Shown here: positions 40,662-48,859 of the stretch, in pieces
Numbering within the stretch: the stretch's first letter is position 1
How the letters are laid out: every line of letters begins with the position of its first letter
Assembly (NCBI RefSeq): GCF_040719375.1
Contig: NZ_JBFDTP010000002.1
Span: 1,922,001 to 1,986,000 of the forward strand
DNA length: 64,000 nt
Source of the DNA: Clostridium sp. AN503
GTDB taxonomy: Bacteria > Bacillota > Clostridia > Lachnospirales > Lachnospiraceae
Reading direction: 5' to 3'
Notes under the pieces: generated by a model
Seen by the model: the letters and a program-made list of their open reading frames with translations, nothing else
What the model was told of the DNA's origin: nothing
The model's database searches: none
Program-made: the position numbers and the translations under genes

Positions 40662-40764
40662 TCTGCCAGAGGCATGATGAGAGGTATCATTCCTGCGGAT
40701 TCCAACCGCAGAAATATCCGCTGTCCGCCAGAGACAGTCTTATGGCAGGGTATCTTTCCTGCTG
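40662..40764 (+). repeat. Imperfect tandem repeat in a hairpin-rich leader
   Basis: Two related blocks about 62-66 bp apart: TCYGCCAGAG at 40662 and 40724, and GGTATCWTTCCTGC at 40683 and 40749. The leader can also fold: CTGCCA (40663-40668) pairs with TGGCAG (40743-40748) around three hairpins (ATGAT/ATCAT, CTGCGG/CCGCAG, CTGTC/GACAG), while GCAGG (40746-40750) can instead pair with CCTGC just downstream. The 380-bp gap 40478-40857 holds no convincing gene. Confidence 0.5.
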
Positions 40765-40857
40765 TGTTTAGCCAAGTTCGGCTGATGTTCGTAGTTTCAT
40801 ATATTACCGCTTGTATTTGTATTTTAAATTCAGTATACTATAAGGAGGAGTATCACA

Positions 40858-41766
40858 TTGGGTGATAAAGATATTCAGGAAAAGCTGCTGGAGGATTGTG
40901 AAGATGTCTTTGCCGATATCGTGAACGTATTAGGCTTCCAGGGAGCACGGATCGTGACGGAGGAATCCCTTGTGCCGGGTCCCACCGTATCCATTTACAA
41001 AGCGCAGGATGGCCGGAACCGGGAACAGCTCCGGGACGTGACGAAGTTTGATACTAAGCTGGGCGCTGTTATGATGCTTTTAGGTCTGGAGAACCAGACC
41101 GATGTGGACTATGACATGGTTTTCCGCGTCATGCGGTACGACGGAGCATCCTACAAGATCCAGGAGGAGGAAGCAGAAAAATATCCTGTGATCACCTGGG
41201 TTCTGTATTTCGGGATGAAACGCTGGCGTGCGCCAAAAAGTATTCATGAAGCGATCATTAAAGGATTTCCAAACTGGAAGAAAATGATCCGGACGGTTCC
41301 CAACTATCATATCAATCTGATCGAGGTAGCGTTTCTGCCAAAGGAAATACGGGAACAGCTCACCTCTGATTTCCGGATCATAGCGGACTACTTCCATGCG
41401 GTCCGGACCGGCACGGAAAGGGAGTTTTATGAAGGCCCCGAGGGAAAGCGCCGGATCCGGCATGTGGAGGCTATGATCGATTTTCTCCAGGCCTTTGCGC
41501 AGGATTCCCGATACGCGGATATGAAAGAAACATTTTGTAAGAATGTCAGGAAAGAGGAGGATGTTACAATGTGCAGTATGTTGGATTATGCGGAAAATAA
41601 GGGGTTAGAGCAGGGGTTACAGAAAGGAATCCAGGCACTGATCGAAGCCGGATTCGCCTTCGGTCAGACCTATGACAGTACGTTTAACATGGTCATGGAA
41701 AAGTACTCCATGGATGCGGAGACTGCCAAAGAAAAGATGCAGTTGTATTGGAAAGGGCGTTCCTGA
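40858..41766 (+). CDS. Rpn-family recombination-promoting nuclease/putative transposase
   Basis: 302 residues starting at TTG (40858), with AAGGAGGAG 8 bp upstream; the next in-frame ATG is far inside. The protein resembles Rpn (PD-(D/E)XK, formerly transposase_31-like) proteins common in Lachnospiraceae, with VNVLGFQGARIVTEESLVPG and RIRHVEAMIDFLQAFAQDSRY and the typical C-terminal ENKGLEQGLQKGIQALIEAG stretch. E. coli RpnA relatives cleave DNA and raise recombination rates; the catalytic Asp/Glu/Lys triad is not clear here, and the core is divergent. No inverted repeats bound it, so I do not call a mobile element. It has a long structured leader. Confidence 0.75.
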   Translation: MGDKDIQEKLLEDCEDVFADIVNVLGFQGARIVTEESLVPGPTVSIYKAQDGRNREQLRDVTKFDTKLGAVMMLLGLENQTDVDYDMVFRVMRYDGASYKIQEEEAEKYPVITWVLYFGMKRWRAPKSIHEAIIKGFPNWKKMIRTVPNYHINLIEVAFLPKEIREQLTSDFRIIADYFHAVRTGTEREFYEGPEGKRRIRHVEAMIDFLQAFAQDSRYADMKETFCKNVRKEEDVTMCSMLDYAENKGLEQGLQKGIQALIEAGFAFGQTYDSTFNMVMEKYSMDAETAKEKMQLYWKGRS

Positions 41767-41790
41767 CACGGATGTCTTAGGGTTATGATG

Positions 41791-41850
41791 AAAAGTCCGA
41801 AACCAGATCATATACAGTATCTTGATTTGATTTCGGACTTTCGCTGTTTT
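41791..41850 (+). terminator. Hairpin terminator after the Rpn-type gene
   Basis: Arms AAAGTCCGAAA (41792-41802) and 41831-41841 pair over 11 bp around a 28-base loop; TGTTTTATT follows. A second perfect repeat, TGTTTTATT (41845-41853) with 41859-41867, may serve the convergent hydratase gene. Confidence 0.55.
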
Positions 41851-41870
41851 ATTAAGACAATAAAACAAGG

Positions 41871-44159
41871 TTATCTGCTGCGGTTATAATTGATCAGACT
41901 CCCCGCCTTCACGATCTTCTTTTCGTCATCTGTCATCTCCGCAATATAGAGCTTGATCTCCTTTACGGTATCCCCGATAACATATGCTTTGATATCCCTC
42001 ATATCCCCGTCCAGGGCCGCCTTGATCCCCGGTACATAGATATAGTCTCCCACCTCGAATTCCGGCTCCGCTTCCATCTGGAACGGCAGCATTCCCCAGT
42101 TCATCACGTTGGAACGGTAACGTTTGGTGGCGTACTCTTTACAGATATTTGCCAGACCGCCGATGACCCTCTGGCAGCTTGCCGCCTGCTCGCGGGCGGA
42201 ACCGTCGCCGGGCTTCACCGCGTAGACCATGCTTCCGATCTCAGTCTCGGACGCCTTGACGCTCTCATTGCCAGGAATCGTCCGGATCATCTCAAACACC
42301 GTTTCCAGCTCCGGCTCTGCCTTGACCGGGCAGGCTCCCGCTGCTCTCGCCTTCTCGATCCGGTCCACGGCCTTACTCCTGCCCACATACTCCGGGTCCC
42401 TTCTGGATAAGGTAAACTCTGCCAGCCCCAGAGGGTTGGAACGGTAGGAGGAGGTCTCGCCGGACGGGATCAGCTCGTCTGTCGTGGTCACCGGGTCCAT
42501 GATCTTTGAGCAGACCTTTAAAAGGATATTGTCGGTCAGCGGGCTCATCTCCGGCCAGTCCTTGATGTTCGGGCCGTATACCAGCGCCGCATTCTCATCG
42601 CCCTTTTGATACCCCTGATAAATTCTCGCCTTATATACCGCATCGTCAAAATGGTATTCCGGCACCTTATAATCATCGATCACTGCCGTGGCTGAGGTGA
42701 GAAGACCTCCATTTGCGGCGGTCGCCGCGATGGAGCGGGCATCCATAAGGGCCACTGCCGCCATCTGGCCCACTCCCGGCTTGGAGCCTTCCCGGTTCGG
42801 GAAGTTGCGGGTGGTATGACGGATGGAGAATCCGTTGTTGGCGGGGGTGTCACCTGCGCCAAAGCACGGTCCGCAGAACGCGGTCTTAAGCACTGCGCCT
42901 GCCGCCATCAGATCCGCAACCGCCCCCTTCTTCACCAGATCGATATACACCGGCTGGGAAGACGGGTATACCGATAAGGAGAACTCGTCCGCGTCGCAGC
43001 TTGCGCCCTTTAAGATATGGGCCGCCTCCATCACATTGGTGTAGTTGCCGCCCGCGCAGCCTGCAATGATCCCCTGGGTCGCGCGCAGCCTTCCATGTTC
43101 AATCTTATCTGTAAGCTTGAAATCGATATCCGGGTTTCCGGAAATCTTCGCCGCTTCCACCTCGATGCCTCTCAAAATATCCCCCAGATTGGCGTTCAGC
43201 TCATCGATCTCGTAGGTGTTGCTGGGATGGAACGGCAGGGCGATCATGGGTTTCACCGTACTTAAGTCCACATAGACCACGCCGTCGTAGTAAGCCACAT
43301 CTGCCGGGTTCAGCGCTTTAAAATCCCCTCCTCTGCCATGCTCCGTCAGAAATGCCTTTGTATCTTCATCCGTTCTCCAGATGGAGGAGAGACAGGTAGT
43401 CTCCGTGGTCATCACGTCCACACCGTTGCGGAAATCGGTAGTCATGGAGGAGATACCCGGCCCCACAAACTCCATCACCTTGTTCTTCACATAACCGCAT
43501 TTGAATACGGAACCGATGATCGCAAGAGCGATATCCTGAGGCCCTACGCCCGGCTGAACCTGGCCGTCTAAATAGATTGCCACCACCCCCGGATAGCTGA
43601 TATCGTATGTATCGCACAGAAGCTGCTTTACCAGCTCTCCGCCGCCCTCTCCGATCGCCATGGTGCCCAATGCGCCGTAGCGGGTATGACTGTCAGAACC
43701 GAGGATCATTTTCCCTCCTCCGGCCATCGTTTCACGCATATACTGGTGGATGACTGCAATGTGCGGAGGCACGAAGATACCGCCGTATTTTTTACAGGCC
43801 GACAGGCCGAATACATGGTCGTCCTCATTGATGGTGCCGCCCACCGCGCACAGGGAATTGTGACAGTTGGTGAGCACGTAGGGAAGTGGGAACGTCTCCA
43901 TGCCGGACGCTTTCGCAGTCTGGATGATCCCTACGAACGTGATATCGTGGGAGGTCATGGCATCAAACTTAAGCTTTAACTGTTTCATATCACCGGATGT
44001 ATTGTGGGCTTCCAGGATGGAATACGCCATGGTGCCTTTTCCTGCTTCTTCCTGATTGACTTCTTTTCCGGTAAGGGCTTTTACTTTAGCCGCATCCTGT
44101 TCCGGCACCAGCTTCTCTCCGTTTATGAGATAAGCGCCCTGATCATATAACTGAACCAT
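41871..44159 (-). CDS. Aconitase-superfamily hydratase, YbhJ type (copy 1)
   Basis: 762 residues. It carries aconitase-type features: SDSHT at 155-159, and the three 4Fe-4S cysteines Cys368 (GCAGGNYTN), Cys429 and Cys432 (CGPCFGAGD), with a C-terminal swivel domain holding YRSNVMNWGMLPFQ. This group is like E. coli YbhJ, whose neighbours ybhH (PrpF type) and ybhI (transporter) parallel the gene content here. Enzymes of this fold hydrate or isomerise tricarboxylates or related diacids; the substrate is not established. About nine in ten residues match the second copy at 48860-51148. It is the last gene of the amidohydrolase operon, 71 bp after the PrpF-like gene. GGAG before the ATG. Confidence 0.9.
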   Translation of the reverse strand: MVQLYDQGAYLINGEKLVPEQDAAKVKALTGKEVNQEEAGKGTMAYSILEAHNTSGDMKQLKLKFDAMTSHDITFVGIIQTAKASGMETFPLPYVLTNCHNSLCAVGGTINEDDHVFGLSACKKYGGIFVPPHIAVIHQYMRETMAGGGKMILGSDSHTRYGALGTMAIGEGGGELVKQLLCDTYDISYPGVVAIYLDGQVQPGVGPQDIALAIIGSVFKCGYVKNKVMEFVGPGISSMTTDFRNGVDVMTTETTCLSSIWRTDEDTKAFLTEHGRGGDFKALNPADVAYYDGVVYVDLSTVKPMIALPFHPSNTYEIDELNANLGDILRGIEVEAAKISGNPDIDFKLTDKIEHGRLRATQGIIAGCAGGNYTNVMEAAHILKGASCDADEFSLSVYPSSQPVYIDLVKKGAVADLMAAGAVLKTAFCGPCFGAGDTPANNGFSIRHTTRNFPNREGSKPGVGQMAAVALMDARSIAATAANGGLLTSATAVIDDYKVPEYHFDDAVYKARIYQGYQKGDENAALVYGPNIKDWPEMSPLTDNILLKVCSKIMDPVTTTDELIPSGETSSYRSNPLGLAEFTLSRRDPEYVGRSKAVDRIEKARAAGACPVKAEPELETVFEMIRTIPGNESVKASETEIGSMVYAVKPGDGSAREQAASCQRVIGGLANICKEYATKRYRSNVMNWGMLPFQMEAEPEFEVGDYIYVPGIKAALDGDMRDIKAYVIGDTVKEIKLYIAEMTDDEKKIVKAGSLINYNRSR

Positions 44160-44230
44160 ATGGATTCTCCTTTATTCTATCATTTGATTTTTAACGTTTT
44201 GCCGCAGCCTGGAAACGCAGTCCTGACAGG

Positions 44231-45373
44231 CTACTCTCTCACATACACCGTGCCGTCCATGATCCTTCTTGCGGTTCTCTGCACCGCTACGCTGGGCAAT
44301 CCGATGTCGCCGTTCTCCTTAACGATCTCCGGGCACATAGTCATCACGCCGCTGGGATGGCCGATACGCACGGTCTCCACGCCTGCTTCCGGCGCGCCTA
44401 AAGTATCATAGAGCAGGGACCCTTCCAAAAATGCCGCCACGGAAATGGAGCTGGCAGAAGTCAGCGGGCACGCCTTGTGGCATTTGAACACGGAGATCAC
44501 ACGCGCACACACATCCATCTCCTCTTTTTTTACCTGCTGCCCCGCAATATCCGTATAATCCTTCGGCGTGGTGAAAAATCCCACCTTCGGCACCGCCGGG
44601 CTGTTCTGAGTGGCATCCTCAAGATCCTTCGCAAACCCCATCATGCAGGCAGCGGTCCCCCGGATCTTCTCAAGCAGTTCGCTGACCCGGCTGTTCTGGT
44701 TCACTTCCTCCGGAAGCTCGGTGCCGGTCATGCCGATATCCTCCGCACGGACCAGAACCATCGGGTTTGACACGTCCAAAATGGTGGCCTCGATGTTCCC
44801 GAACCCGGGAATGTCCAGGATATCCTTTACATTCCCGGTGGGAAGCAGTTTTCCGGTCTTGGCCCCTGCCGGATTCATAAATTTTACCTTCAGCTCCGCA
44901 GCCGTTCCATCCACACCGGCGATCGCGCAGTCCCCATCCTGGGCAAAGGTTTTTGTGGCGGGGTCGATGGGCACGGTCACCTGGATATGCTTATCCGTAT
45001 TCCGGTTCAGCATGCGGACCGTTGTTACCGGCTCCACAATATCCACCATGCCCTCCTCCACCGCATAAGGACCTACCGCAGCGGTCATATTGCCGCAATT
45101 GGACTTGTAGTCCACCTGGCTCTTGCCGACGATGACCTGTCCTACCAGATACTCCACGTCCACATCCGGCTCCTGGCTCTTCCAGACGATCACGATCTTA
45201 TTGTTGGAAGATACCGTACCGCCCAGGCCATCGATCTGCTTGGGGTCCGGGTCCCCCATGCACTGTAAAAATATTTTATCCCACTCCGACTGGTCTGCCG
45301 GTAAGTCCTCCTTATGGAACATGCACCCCTTGCTGGTGCCTCCACGCATAAATACGGTTTTGAATTTTCTCAT
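44231..45373 (-). CDS. PrpF-family isomerase (YbhH/4-oxalomesaconate tautomerase type)
   Basis: 380 residues. The opening KTVFMRGGTSKGCMFHKEDL with RGGTSKG and the central SNCGNMTAAVGPYAVEEG are signatures of the PrpF family, which shifts double bonds in aconitates and oxalomesaconate (diaminopimelate-epimerase-like fold). The Cys of NCGN and that of HKACPLTSA are the likely acid-base pair. Next to an aconitase-like hydratase, it suggests conversion between aconitate-type isomers before hydration. It starts 31 bp after the transporter gene. AAGGAGGAG before the ATG. Confidence 0.9.
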   Translation of the reverse strand: MRKFKTVFMRGGTSKGCMFHKEDLPADQSEWDKIFLQCMGDPDPKQIDGLGGTVSSNNKIVIVWKSQEPDVDVEYLVGQVIVGKSQVDYKSNCGNMTAAVGPYAVEEGMVDIVEPVTTVRMLNRNTDKHIQVTVPIDPATKTFAQDGDCAIAGVDGTAAELKVKFMNPAGAKTGKLLPTGNVKDILDIPGFGNIEATILDVSNPMVLVRAEDIGMTGTELPEEVNQNSRVSELLEKIRGTAACMMGFAKDLEDATQNSPAVPKVGFFTTPKDYTDIAGQQVKKEEMDVCARVISVFKCHKACPLTSASSISVAAFLEGSLLYDTLGAPEAGVETVRIGHPSGVMTMCPEIVKENGDIGLPSVAVQRTARRIMDGTVYVRE

Positions 45374-45404
45374 GATATGCTCCTCCTTGTTAAATGAAAT
45401 TCAT

Positions 45405-46697
45405 TTATAAAAACTGAAAGATCAGGCTTCCCAACAGCAGTACCACAGCGCCGCCGATCCGGGAAGAGATCTGCGCGTAACTCATTAAGTTCATCCGCTT
45501 TGCCGCTCCGAGGACCGCCAGGTCTCCGGCTCCCCCCATATTTGCCATGCACAGTCCCGCCGTGATCGCACATTCCACCGGGTAAAATCCCACGAGCAGG
45601 CCAAACAAAGCGGTTCCCAGGACAGCTCCCAGGACGATCAGAATTGTGATCACCAGATTCCCGACACTTAAAACGCCAAGCATCTCATTAAAATCAATCA
45701 GCGTGATGCCGCAGCCCACCATCTGGATCCAGATCAGCTTGCTGCCGCAGAACTGCTGGCATTTCTGCGCGCCGCTTTTTAGATTTTCCGGGATTAAGTT
45801 TAACACATTGGCAAGGGCCGCAAAAATGATCAGGTAGGCAAAGTTCGGGATTGCCACCCCAAAGATCGACGGGAGCAGCTTCTTTGCCACCAGCTGGGAC
45901 AGGATAAAGAATCCCGCCGTCAGGAATATCCCCGCCGCCACATCATCCATGGTTACACGGATTTCTTCCTTCTTCTGGATCTCAATATTTTTCCCTTTCC
46001 GGACCAGCTCCCCTTTTCCGGTGATGGCCGGAACGATCTCTCCTGCCGCATTCAGGATCACCGCAAAAACCACGGAGACGATATTTCCCACGGCCAGGAT
46101 CGCCAGCGCAAAGGAAAGGTAGCTGGAAGAATCCTGCCCTGTAACGTCCGCGTAGACCTGGGCCATAGGCACAGCGCCCGCCCCGGCGCCGCCTCCCATG
46201 ATCGGAAGGACATAGGCGGTCAGGATCTCAACCGGTGATTTACCAAACAGGACTCCGCCAAGCATCCCGCACAAGGCTGCCCCCACAAGGCCGGCCAGAA
46301 TCGCCGGCAGGTACAGCACGCTGGATTTGATCAGCATATCCCGGTCCAGTCCAAGAAGGCTTCCCACCACCAGGAACGCAATAAACAGATTCAGGAAGCT
46401 GTAGTCGTTCATCCATCCCTTAGAGATCGCCACGACGCCCTCCGGCATCATCCCCTTGTAGGTCAGCAGGCCGCACACTAAGAATGCAAGGATCGCGCCT
46501 CCGCCGCAGTATTTATTCCAGATCGGGATCCGCTCGCCGATCTCCCCCAGTATGATCCCCAGCGTGAACATAACTGCGATCGCTCCGATCAGCTGATTCG
46601 GCACGATCCCATAATAGATCGCCAGCAGTACAACCGCTCCGAAAAATGCAAATATGTACCATTCCATCCCGTATATCTTAAAACCCTTCTTCTCCAT
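45405..46697 (-). CDS. 2-hydroxycarboxylate transporter family (CitS/MaeN-like)
   Basis: 430 residues from the ATG at 46697, where GGGGGAT gives the only good ribosome binding site (the frame extends nine codons more). Eleven spans include the two family re-entrant loops LPIMGGGAGAGAVPMAQV and ANMGGAGDLAVLGAAKRM, both with GGxG motifs. Relatives CitS, CitP and MaeN carry citrate or malate with Na+ or by exchange. The Arg that binds the carboxylate in CitS (near RM of GAAKRM or QISSRIGG) appears kept. Operon genes suggest the substrate is a 2-hydroxy- or aconitate-type acid (inference). Confidence 0.92.
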   Translation of the reverse strand: MEKKGFKIYGMEWYIFAFFGAVVLLAIYYGIVPNQLIGAIAVMFTLGIILGEIGERIPIWNKYCGGGAILAFLVCGLLTYKGMMPEGVVAISKGWMNDYSFLNLFIAFLVVGSLLGLDRDMLIKSSVLYLPAILAGLVGAALCGMLGGVLFGKSPVEILTAYVLPIMGGGAGAGAVPMAQVYADVTGQDSSSYLSFALAILAVGNIVSVVFAVILNAAGEIVPAITGKGELVRKGKNIEIQKKEEIRVTMDDVAAGIFLTAGFFILSQLVAKKLLPSIFGVAIPNFAYLIIFAALANVLNLIPENLKSGAQKCQQFCGSKLIWIQMVGCGITLIDFNEMLGVLSVGNLVITILIVLGAVLGTALFGLLVGFYPVECAITAGLCMANMGGAGDLAVLGAAKRMNLMSYAQISSRIGGAVVLLLGSLIFQFL

Positions 46698-46710
46698 TAT
46701 ATCCCCCTGT

Positions 46711-47565
46711 TCATAAAATACCAAGCATCTTTGCCGGATTTGTCCTGGTCATCTGATCGATCTCTTTCTGGCTGAAGCCCGCGTCATACAGATAATCCAC
46801 ATAAGCTTTGATCGTGCAGAACCACTCCGGGTTCTGCATCTGCCCGCTGTCGGTTGCCACGATGAAATGCTCACAGCCGATCTCCCGCATGGCTTCTGCG
46901 TTGTCCTTCAGATTGATCTTGTAATCCCCTCCTCCGATGGGCTGCGCATATACACGCTCCAGAAGCACGCCGTAATCCTTCACGATACGCTTCTGCTGTT
47001 CTAAGGTCATTCCCACTATATGGAATTCCGGATGAGTGATCACAATTTTTTCCACCCCTGCGTCCCGGGCCGCTTCTGCTACGGCAAAGCACTCGTCAGC
47101 AGAGATATGCCCGGTTTCCAGCACCGCATCATAATCCCGGATCAGACGGAAAATAGCTTGCAGCTCCTCCACTGCCCTGCCATCCTTCACACAGGATACA
47201 AAATCGCCTTTGCCTTCCTTTTTACAGTGGTTCTCCGATGTGTTGGTCGGCAGCCATACCACCTTTCCGCCCAGCTTCAGGGCTGTCTCCACCGCCCAGG
47301 GATTTAAGCCCCCTACAAACCGGTTCAGCGCGATCCCCCCGAACATCTGGAAATCAGACGAGCCTCCATATTTTTCTTCCTTCACACGGTTTACCAGATA
47401 CGCCCTGTCCACGGTCGGCACATGATGGGATTTGATCACGACCGCGCGCACCCCGCGCGCAACTGCCGCCTCCATGATCTGAAGGTCATCCATCTTCCGC
47501 TCCCTGACATCCGGCGCGGAATGAATGTGCAGATCGATAATTCCTTTTAAACGCCCTGTTTCCAT
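46711..47565 (-). CDS. DUF6282-type amidohydrolase-like metal hydrolase
   Basis: 284 residues from the ATG at 47565 (GGAGGAGG upstream; 14 codons more are open without a site). A TIM-barrel metal hydrolase fold is indicated by DLHIHSAPD (metal-binding HxH near residue 12), VIKSHHVPT, ETGHISADE, ITHPEF and a closing ATDSGQ with the catalytic Asp. I recall such proteins as DUF6282. Possible substrates include cyclic or lactone forms of the carboxylate handled by this operon; no function is established. It is the first gene of the operon, 13 bp before the transporter gene. Confidence 0.82.
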   Translation of the reverse strand: METGRLKGIIDLHIHSAPDVRERKMDDLQIMEAAVARGVRAVVIKSHHVPTVDRAYLVNRVKEEKYGGSSDFQMFGGIALNRFVGGLNPWAVETALKLGGKVVWLPTNTSENHCKKEGKGDFVSCVKDGRAVEELQAIFRLIRDYDAVLETGHISADECFAVAEAARDAGVEKIVITHPEFHIVGMTLEQQKRIVKDYGVLLERVYAQPIGGGDYKINLKDNAEAMREIGCEHFIVATDSGQMQNPEWFCTIKAYVDYLYDAGFSQKEIDQMTRTNPAKMLGIL

Positions 47566-47585
47566 AACCTCCTCCTGTCTTTTCT

Positions 47586-47695
47586 CATTTGTTAATTTAA
47601 TTAACATTTGTTACTATCCAGATGATATCATTTTATCATTTGTTTTTCAATATCACATTTGTTTAATAATATTTTTTCTTTTTGTCACATTTGCA
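47586..47695. repeat. Five-site CATTTGTT operator array
   Basis: Direct copies start at 47586, 47605, 47637, 47656 and 47688 (the last is CATTTGCA). Distances between starts are 19, 32, 19 and 32 bp, a 51-bp period. The array spans the minus-strand promoter: site 3 lies between its -35 and -10 boxes, site 2 just past the start of transcription, sites 4 and 5 upstream. Confidence 0.8.
47622..47650 (-). promoter_or_regulatory. Promoter of the amidohydrolase-transporter-prpF-hydratase operon
   Basis: Minus strand: TTGAAA (47645-47650), 17 bp, TATCAT (47622-47627). It is embedded in the CATTTGTT array. Confidence 0.6.
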
Positions 47696-47722
47696 CAAAA
47701 TACATACATATGAGATTCCTGT

Positions 47723-47751
47723 TTGCATTTTCATATGGAATATGGTACAGT
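47723..47751 (+). promoter_or_regulatory. Promoter of the SorC-type regulator gene
   Basis: Plus strand: TTGCAT (47723-47728), 17 bp, TACAGT (47746-47751), 33 bp before the GTG start. Confidence 0.5.
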
Positions 47752-47783
47752 TTAACCAAGAAAATCCAACAGGAGGGATACAC

Positions 47784-48746
47784 GTGGACTTTGAAAGACT
47801 ATCCAAAAAGGAACGGTATGACGCCCTGACCGAGATGGCGGACATGTATTACAATCAGGGGAAAACCCAGGTTGAGATTGCCGATCATTTTGACACCAGC
47901 CGCTTTAAAGTGGCAAAGCTGCTTCAGGATGCCAGGAATGAACAGATTGTTGAGATCAAGATCAATTTTTCCAATGAGCGTAACAAATCCATGGAGCAGG
48001 AGCTTTTAGATACGCTTCCTCTGAAAAAGGCGATCGTGGTCAACACCCAATACACTCCCTACATTGACAGCCTTCGGCAGGTTGGACAAGTCGGGGCTGC
48101 CTATTTAAACAAGCTTTTGGTTCCCAACTCCGTGCTGGGCATCTCCTGGGGCAAGACGATCCAGACCGTGGTCGGGCAGCTTCCGCAGAAAGCCCACAAC
48201 CCGATCGCCGCCATCCAGCTTGCGGGCTTCATGCCGCTGTCTAATCCGGCCGCTGAGTCCAGGGAACTGGTGCGCGCCGCTGCAGCTGCTTACTTCGGCG
48301 CGATCCATTATCTGAACACCCCGTTATACATCAACAGCCCGGAGGTGAGATCCCGGCTGCTGGCAGAGCCGGATATCCACAACACGCTCTGCAAGGCGAA
48401 GGAGCTGTCGGTTGTTCTGACCGGAATCGGAGGACGTTCCAGTCTTCCCCTTATCAATCCGGTCTTCCGCCCTTACTTGACCGAGAAGGACATTGCGGCG
48501 GCAGAGCACTGCTGCGGCAGTATTTTCGGGTATATATTGGATAAAAATGGACAGATCGCAGACCTTGACCTGAACCGGAAGCTCATGGCTGTACCGGCAG
48601 ATGACATCCTGGCGGCCCCCCACCGGATTGCCGTAGTATATGGGAGGCATAAGGCACAGATCACGGCCCTGGCTGTCAAGAACCAGTTTATCAACGAACT
48701 GGTCACGGACACCGACACGGCCTTGACCCTGTTGGAACATTCATAG
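47784..48746 (+). CDS. SorC/DeoR-like transcriptional regulator
   Basis: 320 residues from a GTG at 47784, placed 7 bp after AGGAGG; the open frame extends 34 codons upstream without a site and would run through the promoter. The N-terminal helix-turn-helix (QVEIADHFDTSRFKVAKLLQDA, residues about 27-48) and the sugar-phosphate-binding-like domain (SVLGISWGKTIQTVV, GIGGRSSLP) match the SorC family. Such proteins form tetramers that bind several sites and respond to phosphorylated or acidic metabolites. The divergent operon and the five-site array between them make it the likely local regulator. A strong terminator follows. Confidence 0.9.
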   Translation: MDFERLSKKERYDALTEMADMYYNQGKTQVEIADHFDTSRFKVAKLLQDARNEQIVEIKINFSNERNKSMEQELLDTLPLKKAIVVNTQYTPYIDSLRQVGQVGAAYLNKLLVPNSVLGISWGKTIQTVVGQLPQKAHNPIAAIQLAGFMPLSNPAAESRELVRAAAAAYFGAIHYLNTPLYINSPEVRSRLLAEPDIHNTLCKAKELSVVLTGIGGRSSLPLINPVFRPYLTEKDIAAAEHCCGSIFGYILDKNGQIADLDLNRKLMAVPADDILAAPHRIAVVYGRHKAQITALAVKNQFINELVTDTDTALTLLEHS

Positions 48747-48755
48747 AAACACTGA

Positions 48756-48803
48756 CAAAAGCAGAATAAACGGTGACCGTGGTCACCGTCTATTCTGCTT
48801 TTG
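48756..48803. terminator. Bidirectional terminator between regulator and hydratase copy 2
   Basis: Long stem: CAAAAGCAGAATA (48756-48768) with 48791-48803, extended by ACGGTGACC/GGTCACCGT around a GT loop with one bulge. A and T runs on both flanks suit both directions. Confidence 0.85.
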
Positions 48804-48859
48804 CTTATAACTTACATATGGAATTTATAGTAACAGAAAGCCGTGTAGCTTGGGAATGC

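Noticed and set aside
40662..40748. tRNA-like or T-box element in the Rpn leader
   Set aside because: The third loop has no TTCRA sequence and no T-box (GGGTGG) or specifier architecture is present, so I report only a structured repeat.
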